A stretch of 6,142 nucleotides of DNA from Candidatus Omnitrophota bacterium (GTDB lineage Bacteria; Omnitrophota; Gorgyraeia; Gygaellales; Profunditerraquicolaceae), in the NCBI GenBank assembly GCA_018818365.1, contig JAHISH010000069.1:1-6142 (forward strand). The letters are read 5' to 3'. How positions within the stretch are numbered: position 1 is the first letter of the stretch; every line of letters starts with the position of its first letter. The notes under the pieces are model-generated. The model searched no databases and was not told the DNA's origin. It saw only the letters and a list, made by a program, of their open reading frames with translations. Both the position numbers and the translations under genes were made by a program. This document shows positions 1 to 6,142 of this stretch, one piece after another.

Positions 1-1748
1 ACCTGATATAAAAGTGTATTAAAATCAAAAGCAGCCCCCGCAATCAACGCGTTCAATCGGGCGATCTGTATCTGGTCGATATCAAATCCCGGGACTGGGT
101 GAATAAGCGTCCCTTTGAGTTGATAGAAATCCTTCGGTCCCCCTCGGTCAGTGCCGATAAACGGCAATCCTACAACGGCGCCCTCCTGATTCACATATCC
201 ACCCGGCTCATCAATAGAAGGCATAAATCCTACAAACCCTCCTACCGCCATCTGTGTGGAAAGTACCGAATCAAATGCTTTTACAAACGCAAATTGTCCT
301 TCAAATCCCTCCTCATCTGCCCTACGAGAAAAGAGCACAATCAGCTTCTCACCGAGAGGATCTCCCGCAGTCCCCAGAATCGCCAATTGCACTCGTGCCT
401 GCGTCTGTGCCTGTCTTATCTTTAGCATCTCATCAATTAACAATCCTCCATCCGCAGAAATAGGAGTAAAAAATATATCTAATCCTTTTTGTTTCACCAG
501 ACGCCCCCAATTAACCAATAACAAATCCCCTTGGCGCTCTGTTGCCAATTTTAACACCAATTGTAATTCTCGCTGATTGTGCTGCCTCCACTCTAAATCA
601 TCATCCGTAAGTTCACCAAAGAGTCTAAACCGATGCCTTCCCTCAAGCGCTTCATTACCTCTCTGCAGCGTACTATCAAGACGCTCCAAATATGTCTTTA
701 CATCCAACCCATTATACGCAAAACGAAGTTTGGCTTTCATTCCTCTTAGAACACCATCTACGCCATAGCCTCGCCTTAAAGTCATACATTCATACATATG
801 CCCTTCACTGACAAAGACGATTATATCGGAGAAGATAAATGCGCCCTTCATGAGATTATGTCTTCCGGGGACACTGCCTTCAGGAAAGACCGACCAGAAT
901 TCAAAACCCTGGTTATTACGCCTATCCCTTAACTCTATCGGAAGACCGGTAAGCTTGAATAAATCAACGGTTACCTGCCCGTAATAATCACCGTTATAAA
1001 GGTTATCGTGCATACGCACAATTCCCCGATGCAATAACTGCTGTATCAGATGATCATCCCATCCCATCTTCAAGAATCCGGGGAAGACACCCTGATATTC
1101 AAGGTTATGGGTAGTAAAGAACGCTTTCGGACAGCGTCCATTCGTCCATCGATGATCCCTATATAATTCCTTCAGCATTGCAGGGCCCAATGCAGTCTGC
1201 CAATCATTAAAATGTATCACGTCAAACTCAACCTCTAACATCTCTTGGAGCATTAAGGTTGCGCGCGGCAGAATAATAGACTCTAAATATCCGCCTAAAG
1301 AATCAGGATGCGGCTGGTAATAGAGACGTACAAAAAGCTGGCAGGATTCATCCAAAAGCAAGAATACCGGCACGCCCTTTTGCTCAAGATAAATCACTTT
1401 AATCGAATACGTCCCTAATCCAACAGGGACTTCAAGCGTGCCTAAAACCTGCGCCTGGAATTCTTCGAGGAATTCATGTAGAATACCGGAAGGAAGAGAA
1501 CGCTGGTGATACAACATTGTCTCAAAATCTTCCCACGCCATCTTATCACCATACGCGGCCTTAAGATCTGCCGAAAATAAAGGTTTCGCAACTGCGGCAG
1601 CTAATCCATAACTAGCAAGTACCGCCGGAACATCGCTCATATAGGTAGCCTGCCCACCACCTTTGCCACCATCTTTATCGCCGATGACCGCCAGCGCTTT
1701 GCCTGATGCAGTGCGTAACGGCATCTCCATAGCGGAAAAGAGAACTGA
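1..1748 (-). other. Glycogen/starch synthase-like (GT5) domain, C-terminal end cut by window
   Basis: Residues 1465-2046. GT5 enzymes transfer glucose from ADP-glucose (or UDP-glucose) to a growing alpha-1,4-glucan. Visible family signatures, in order: opening strand SVLFSAMEMP with the conserved Glu (1472); donor-loop K1493-GGGQ, where the family has K-x-G-G-L; DVIHFNDWQTAL with D1646 and W1647; FFTTHNLEYQGVFPG with H1678; GVDGVLRGMKAKLRFAYNGL; GRLVKQKGLDIFF with R1880 and K1885; and MPSIDEPGGY with E1978, matching the family's F-E-P-C-G-L. By position these match the E. coli GlgA residues Lys15, Asp137, His161, Arg300, Lys305 and Glu377. The family Cys after E-P is Gly here. At 582 residues and still running, it is longer than the usual 480. 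About 20 extra residues precede the donor loop. It is likely active, but its substrate cannot be assumed to be ADP-glucose. Confidence 0.88.
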
Positions 1749-4700
1749 CGGATTCCCGGATTGATGCGCATGGGCAATCCGTTCTCGTAGCCTTGTGCTT
1801 ATCTGTGCCAAAGTGTCAGAAGAACTCACGATAGGGCTTGAAGAAGAACGCAACACGACCAATGCCCCGATTGCAGATGAGGCGCTTGCGGAAACCGCCG
1901 CCGCAACGCTCTCGCGCGTATAACGTTGGAAATCTTCGTACTCTCCGTCAGGGTGATAATACGCATGCACCGTATCCATAATGTTTGCCCAGTAATAGTA
2001 TTGATACCCGTCAAATCTAAGCGGCGCTCGCAAAATCGTGGTAAGTTTCCGGAAGAATTCTTCGGTAAGGGTTTGGACCGGAATAACGACAGTCCGGGGA
2101 ATGCCGCCTTCGGGAATTTTGTATATTTCTCCGTCTGAGAATCGCATTAATCCTTCTGCGCGATCAAGGGTAGCACTCTCTTGCGTGAATATCCAACTAA
2201 ATTCCTCTACTCCCATTTCATTTATTTCTCTTCTCTGAGGAATTTCTCTGGTAACCTCCCCATTCGCGCCGTCAAGCGTATATACCCCTAACGCATACTG
2301 TTCTGCAAATTGATAGGCAGTAATAAGAAGCTGTATCTCGGGGAGACGCTGAAGGGCCTTGAACAAATCTTTTTCATTAATCTTCCCGGCATCCGCAAGC
2401 TTTTGGATTGCCTGAGCTACTTCCTGACCGGTCGCATCGTTTGTTTCTCGAAGCAGAGTCTTATTCAGTAAAGCGATCTCTGCGGGATCTTTAGAACCTT
2501 CGATCGCCCAAAGATGATACATTTTCACTGCGGCGCCGGTATTTTTTTCCTGTTGCAGTCTCTGCGCATCCGTAAAGAAACGTACCACAGTAGCGGCAAT
2601 CCTCTCCCGAGTATCTTCAAAATCAGTTTTATTCTTTTCGCTCAATTTATACTGGGCAGATTCCGTTATATACCGCTCTCCTAATATCTTCAGCCTCTTG
2701 TACGCAGAAAAAGTCAACGCAAACCGTATTTTCCTGAATAACTGTAAAAATACCACATCGTAAAGGTCCCACGCCGCCATCGCCATTTCTTCCCATGTAG
2801 ACTGTTTGGGAAGATTAGGCCGCTGTTCCTGCCACAGACGCTTATGTCCACCAACCACGCGCGCCCAGGCCATTGAATATCCTACAAAAATAAACTCCAC
2901 CAATTGCTTGTAGTATGGCTCTTCAGTCCTTAACCAAGCACCGTTGGTAGGTATCGGCTTAGGAAGTTTCATCGTCTTTAAATTGAAACAATCCTGGTTC
3001 CATCGCGAGAAACGTATAGAATTAAGCCCTCGTACTCCCCTGTGAATGGTCATCATCACTACCTGCTGCAGGTCTCGCGGATCAACCTTCCCCTTATTGT
3101 GATCCTTCCAGAATCTCTCGCTTTCATTAAAAAGCGCTTCTGAGGCATTATCCCTGGCATTATTAAAATGCATCGAGCATAAGCCCATGCGTTTGATGGT
3201 TATCGCCTGTAGGAATTGTGAACCAGGATATCTGCCTAATAAGGTAGAGGTAATCCAACTATAAACATAAGTAAAACCTTTCAGAACCCATGGGGGGAAT
3301 AAATCGAGCAGATCAGTCAAGGCTCGTGCAATCCAAAGCTGCCGCAGCGGTTGAATACCAATCCCTCTCTCATCATCAGTCGCCAGCATCCCTACTGCGC
3401 GTTGACCGGTATAAGTACCCAGCGTCTGGTCTCCTACCCACAAGAAATCCACCGGCAATAAGTCATAATTACCTTCGCGGATCCTGAGATTGGTATCTGC
3501 ACTAGTTGCCGCATCGTAGTCAGGGATAGGTTCTCCCGCTTTTGTATCATCATAATACATTCCTAAGTCTTTCTCTGTGATGTGTTGCAAAGGTACCTGT
3601 TCATCATCTTCCGTAGTTACTAACCACACTTCCTTCCCTTTTTCTTCATCAAGTTCGCTTGGATCATTAAACGCGATCTGCGCCTGCCCGCGGTTATGTT
3701 CTCTCTGGAACCGTAATCTCTGTTCGCTCTTTACCTGCCTCATCTGCCCTAACGCCTGCGGGATTAACCCAGTTGAGCCATCCGGTGAATAACGGTAATA
3801 CTTTTCAATTATCCTATTCAGGACATCCCTTCCTATTTTGCTCAACACAGAAACACCGGTAAGCAGCGTATCAAAATCTTCTTGGCTCTCAATGGAAATA
3901 GCCAACGCTTCAGATATCTCCTGGTACATCTGTTTGACAAGCTCTTCTCTTTTAGCTTCCCGCACTGCATATACCTGTTGCCGATCATTACGTCTAACCA
4001 CCGCTGCCTGCGGAAGCGAATCATCATCAAAATTACCCATCTTGCCTTTGGTGAGGGCTACGGTAACAGTCCTGGCCCCGGCAATATTGCTGGTGGCAAA
4101 GGTATACTCGATAATACGGCTGGTAATCTCTTCCTCTATCGCTTCTTTCGTTATCGGTATCTGCGCTAATTCATCCTCAGGAATACTCTCAAGCTTATTC
4201 GCAGGAACCCCCTTTATTCTATTCCTGCGTACTTCCGTAAGAAGCTCTTGCACTGTAGGATACTTCCCCTTTCCCGTCTCCGTAAGAAGCTCTTTACGTA
4301 ATAAATACTCTACAGCCTGTAAGTCCCCTCTTACCTTTTCCACAAATTCCTGATCAAACAAACCTTCTTGAGAAATATCCACCTTATGAAGTTCTGTAAA
4401 GCGTTTTTTGTAGAGTGCCCGCAAGTATTTCTGCTCCTCATAAGAAAGGTAGCGGACTTTAAATCCTTTCCTTCTATATTCCTCTATGACGTCGCGGTTC
4501 TTCAATGCCTTCTCCATATCATCAGACCTGAGATCTTCAGTCGGAGTATTATCCAGCACAAAGATCGTAATATCTTCTTTGTGGCCAAAAAGCTCTAAGT
4601 TCTGAGCGTACATTTTCATGGCTTCCGCAAAGGCATCCGGCCTTCTAAAGGTACAGGTTACTAAATAGGGAATCTCAATATGATGTCGCCTCTTCAAAAT

Positions 4701-6142
4701 TACCCTCTGCGCAAGCCCTTCTTCCAAAAGAGCATTCAGCGCGCGAACCTTGCGTCGGTACCCTAAAACTAATCCCTTAATAATATTCCATTCACTGAAT
4801 TCATCCACCATCCGGTAGAATGTGCCTTCTTGCCTGAGCACATCCCTGCGGATAAGCTGCGCCATCCCGCTTTCGGTTACCCCAATGAGGAAATCTTTCT
4901 TGCTTAATTTCTTGATCAACGCATATTCATCGTATATATATGTCCCCTGACTCCCCAAATCTACTACTTTTATATTTACTCCCGCAATGTGGTTCAATGC
5001 AAAGAATGCCTCCTCTAAGGCTTCGATCTCCCTTCTGCGAAGCGGGAAGGTCAATACCGCGGGCCGCAACCCAAAGATCACTGCCCTTGCATCGCTAATT
5101 CTCTCAAGGATCAATGCTACTGTGCTATCCGGCACATATTCTTCAAATAACTGCCCCGCTGCTCGAGCAGGATTGCCGTAGCGGTTGGCAATCACCAGTG
5201 CATTCGCTCTTGTCACGATTTCATCATGTAATCGGTCAGAGACCGGCGAGGAACTTCCCGGGGTATAATTGGTAAAGTGGGGATAATTACCGTCAGGATT
5301 GTAGCTGGTATGCACCGCATCCATCAGGTCCTTCCAGTAGTAGTACTGGTATCCGTCAAATCTAAGCTGGCTGCGTAGGATGGTAGTTACTTTGGCGAGA
5401 AAATGAGTGGTGAGGGATTCAAGAGGGATAACCAGGACCATAGGAGGAGGAAGGTCTGTCAGCTGTAATACTTCCTCATCCTCAAACCGAATTACCTTCG
5501 TTTGCGTATCAATAATTCCGGTAACTTCTTCCGGCGCGCTCCACCTGAAATCTTCCCCTCCCAATTCGTCCTTCTGAATCCTCTGCGGTACCTCTTTGGT
5601 CGCCGTAACAGGAACTTCGCCTGCCTCGGATTCTGTATCGGTATTCGTATGCAACGTATAAATCCCTAAATCATACTGCTCTGCAAATTCATAGGCAGTG
5701 GTAAGTAATTGTATCTCCGGTAATCTCTGTAATGATACGATCGCCTTTCCGGTGAAATCTCTATCTTCTTGGATAGTATCTACTAATCCTCTGATCTCCT
5801 CTCCCACTGACCTTACTAGCTGATCTTCCTGTCCTGCTAACTCTTCTGCTAACTCTCTTATCTGCTCCCTATTTAATTCCCTTGGCTTCTCTACCGCCAA
5901 GATGTGCAGTATCTTGCCTGCCGCCTGCGAATTATTCTTCTCCTGCAACTTCCCTGCCTGTCTGAAGAAATTAGTACTTGTCGCCGCAATCCTATCCCTG
6001 GTATCCCCAAGGTCATCTCTGTTCTTCTTCGTCATCTGGTAATCCTGACCTGCCACTATATATTCCTCTCCCAATATCCTTAAGCGTTTGTACGGATCTA
6101 AAATCAACGCAAATCTAATCGTCCTGAATAATTGTAAGAAGA
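1..6142 (-). CDS. Internal fragment of a giant multi-domain glycosyltransferase protein
   Basis: One frame is open across the whole window: 2046 codons from position 6140 to 3, with neither start nor stop, so both ends lie outside. The translation looks like real protein throughout. It has glycosyltransferase motifs, conserved repeat blocks and no frameshift. Domain order is linker A (residues 1-324), unknown alpha/beta (325-489), GT-A-like transferase with DDD at 705-707 (490-925), helical stretch (926-1130), linker B (1131-1464), and GT5 glycogen/starch synthase-like domain (1465-2046, continuing). Ordinary glycogen synthase is about 480 residues and stands alone, so this fragment is already over four times that size. 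No signal peptide or convincing membrane helix is visible. The role is inferred: successive or scaffolded sugar transfer in polysaccharide synthesis. Since no internal break has its own ribosome binding site, I read it as one polypeptide rather than an operon. Confidence 0.95.
1749..2750 (-). repeat. Linker module, copy B (residues 1131-1464)
   Basis: This is the second copy of the linker and it joins the GT-A-like module to the GT5 domain. It begins FLQLFRKIRFAL and has LPEIQLLITAYQFAEQYALG at 1266-1285 (positions 2286-2345). It carries the invariant LRFDGYQYYYW at 1374-1384 (positions 1989-2021), followed by D-VH--Y-PDG ending at 1399. The two copies start 1130 residues apart. The middle (roughly 1165-1260) and the part around 1290-1350 have diverged strongly and contain small insertions and deletions. 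The ends and cores are kept, as expected for a selected folded unit. Of 19 arginines (residues 1131-1384), 8 use AGA/AGG and 11 use CGN, unlike copy A. After PDG it runs into a Ser/Ala-rich hinge and a helix that ends in GNP at 1462-1464, as copy A does. Function is unknown; a scaffold or spacer is the simplest reading. Confidence 0.85.
1818..1910 (-). other. Ser/Ala-rich flexible hinge before the GT5 domain
   Basis: Residues 1411-1441 are low in complexity: SVAAAVSASASSAIGAL, then VVLRSSSSPIVSSS. The run of four serines at 1432-1435 and the SSS at 1439-1441 suggest an unstructured tether that lets the GT5 domain move relative to linker B. Copy A has a much shorter equivalent (GSSSP at 295-299), so hinge length differs between modules. 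Confidence 0.6.
2751..3365 (-). other. Mostly helical segment between the GT-A-like domain and linker B
   Basis: Residues 926-1130. It starts with LRQLWIARALTDLLDLFPPW and an aromatic-rich stretch (VLKGFTYVYSWITSTLLG). The latter is too polar and short to call a membrane helix with confidence. It continues with helices carrying NNARDNASEALFNESERFWK, MMTIHRGVRGLNSIRFSRW and FVGYSMAWARVVGGHKRLW. It ends in TWEEMAMAAWDLYDVV, directly joined to FLQLF of linker B. It is probably the C-terminal acceptor-side part of the preceding transferase, perhaps with the true start of the linker in its last 20 or so residues. Because the window cuts linker A at the matching point, I cannot test whether this ending also precedes copy A. 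Confidence 0.45.
4104..4382 (-). other. Charged insertion inside the GT-A-like domain
   Basis: Residues 587-679 separate the nucleotide-binding half of the transferase from the strand carrying DDD. The stretch is rich in Lys, Glu, Arg and Leu (VEYLLRKELLTET, RRNRIKGVPANKLES, PEDELAQI) and looks helical or loosely folded. It contains a short internal repeat, KELLTE at 616-621 and QELLTE at 631-636. Typical GT-A domains have only a short helix here, so I read it as an inserted element on the protein surface. An alternative is that it is a family-specific lid over the active site. Confidence 0.45.
4234..4294 (-). repeat. 16-bp direct repeat, 45-bp period
   Basis: The plus-strand string tccgtaagaagctctt occurs at 4234-4249 and again at 4279-4294. 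The spacing is 45 bases, exactly 15 codons, so the frame is kept. The copies encode QELLTE and KELLTE inside the insertion of the GT-A-like domain. A short in-frame tandem duplication that has since diverged between the two conserved cores would explain it; chance similarity of a helix motif is less likely given identical codons. Confidence 0.75.
4674..5168 (-). other. Unrecognised alpha/beta segment between linker A and the GT-A-like domain
   Basis: Residues 325-489 follow the GNP end of linker A and lead into the GT-A-like domain. The stretch alternates hydrophobic strands and amphipathic helices: ARAVIFGLRPAVLTFPL, then a helix rich in Glu and Ala, then GVNIKVVDLGSQGTYIYDEY, then a Lys-rich helix and KKDFLIGVTESGMAQLIRR. 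It ends in a basic helix (KVRALNALLEEGLAQRVILK). This pattern would suit a small Rossmann-like domain or an N-terminal extension of the transferase. There is no nucleotide-binding glycine loop or catalytic motif that I can name. It has no counterpart ahead of the GT5 domain, where the linker joins the catalytic fold almost directly. It therefore belongs to the GT-A-like module rather than to the repeat. Confidence 0.5.
5169..6140 (-). repeat. Linker module, copy A (residues 1-324, start cut by window edge)
   Basis: This coding repeat is homologous to copy B at 1749-2750. It opens with FLQLFRTIRFAL and YKRLRILGEEYI (copy B: FLQLFRKIRFAL, YKRLKILGERYI). It continues through a charged helical part with DTRDRIAAT (copy B DTRERIAAT), then LPEIQLLTTAYEFAEQYDLG at residues 140-159 (positions 5664-5723). 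The core LRFDGYQYYYW at residues 259-269 (positions 5334-5366) is identical in both copies. It is followed by D-VH--Y-PDG ending at residue 284, then a short Ser-rich hinge (GSSSP) and a helix ending in GNP at 322-324. The strong homology spans residues 1-284; the part up to GNP aligns more loosely. It matches no family I know. It recurs ahead of two different transferase domains, so it is probably a docking, scaffold or spacer unit. Seventeen of its 20 arginines (residues 1-269) use AGA or AGG. Confidence 0.85.

Larger units (their letters stand above)
3366..4673 (-). other. GT-A (family 2-like) glycosyltransferase domain with DDD motif, split by an insertion
   Basis: Residues 490-925. The first half starts with IPYLVTCTFRRPDAFAEAMK, the usual opening strand and helix of GT-A transferases (a T-x-N/R-R-P pattern). 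It goes on with a helix, ITIFVLDNTPTEDLRSDD and a KGFKVRYLSYEEQ strand. After an insertion at 587-679 the fold resumes with SNIAGART (683-691) and KGKMGNFDDDSLP. The DDD (705-707, positions 4020-4028) sits where the metal- and nucleotide-sugar-binding DxD of GT-A enzymes lies. A second half with LLPVDFLWVGDQTLGTYTGQ (894-913) may hold the acceptor side. In this family such enzymes move a sugar from a nucleotide donor to an acceptor; donor and acceptor cannot be told here. The A-N-R-N helix usual before the DxD is degenerate (AGART), so activity is uncertain. The domain end is approximate. Confidence 0.6.

Noticed and set aside
99..768. Overlapping plus-strand open frames of 63-108 codons
   Set aside because: They sit opposite the GT5 domain, where the minus strand encodes conserved catalytic motifs. 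Their translations are low in complexity and mutually overlapping.
1826..2014. Short minus-strand frames at 1826-2014 and 3842-4030
   Set aside because: Both are out of frame with the long coding frame and overlap its conserved linker core and DDD region. They are shadows.
3241..3330. Possible membrane helix (FPPWVLKGFTYVYSWITSTLLG)
   Set aside because: It contains Lys, many Thr, Ser and Tyr, and no uninterrupted hydrophobic run of about 20 residues. An aromatic amphipathic helix is more likely.
3838..4353. 171-codon open frame on the plus strand
   Set aside because: It lies wholly opposite the GT-A-like domain. Its translation is Ser/Leu/Thr-rich with no recognisable motif, and no ribosome binding site was noticed. 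It is the antisense shadow of the giant gene.
1..6142. Reading the window as an operon of separate glycosyltransferase genes
   Set aside because: No stop codon separates the domains, and the joints are filled by conserved linker sequence or hinge.

Overview
The window is one piece of a giant gene. On the minus strand a single frame (codons from position 6140 down to position 3) runs through 2046 sense codons with no stop, and it is open at both ends. I translated it by hand. There is no intergenic DNA, start, ribosome binding site, promoter, terminator, RNA gene, CRISPR array or insertion sequence in the window. All shorter open frames, including one of 171 codons on the plus strand, overlap this frame and look like shadows of it.

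In the direction of translation (high to low coordinates; residues numbered from the window edge) the protein is modular. Residues 1-324 are linker copy A. Residues 325-489 are an alpha/beta stretch I do not recognise. Residues 490-925 resemble a GT-A (family 2-like) glycosyltransferase with a DDD motif, split by a charged insertion. Residues 926-1130 are a mostly helical stretch. Residues 1131-1464 are linker copy B, clearly homologous to copy A. From residue 1465 to the window edge (2046) there is a glycogen/starch synthase domain of family GT5 with most catalytic signatures intact. The architecture is therefore linker - GT-A-like - linker - GT5, with the same linker ahead of two unrelated glycosyltransferase folds. 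Copy A begins exactly at the window edge, so at least one more module probably lies upstream.

The likely role is a multi-enzyme glycan-building or glycan-modifying megaprotein; this is inference from domain content. There is no signal peptide or clear membrane segment in the window, so its location in the cell cannot be read here. The base composition is moderate and the standard bacterial code fits. Giant multi-domain genes of this kind have been reported in Omnitrophota (for example Candidatus Velamenicoccus archaeovorus). I suggest that phylum, or a related uncultivated bacterium, as the source. This rests on architecture only, with moderate to low confidence.
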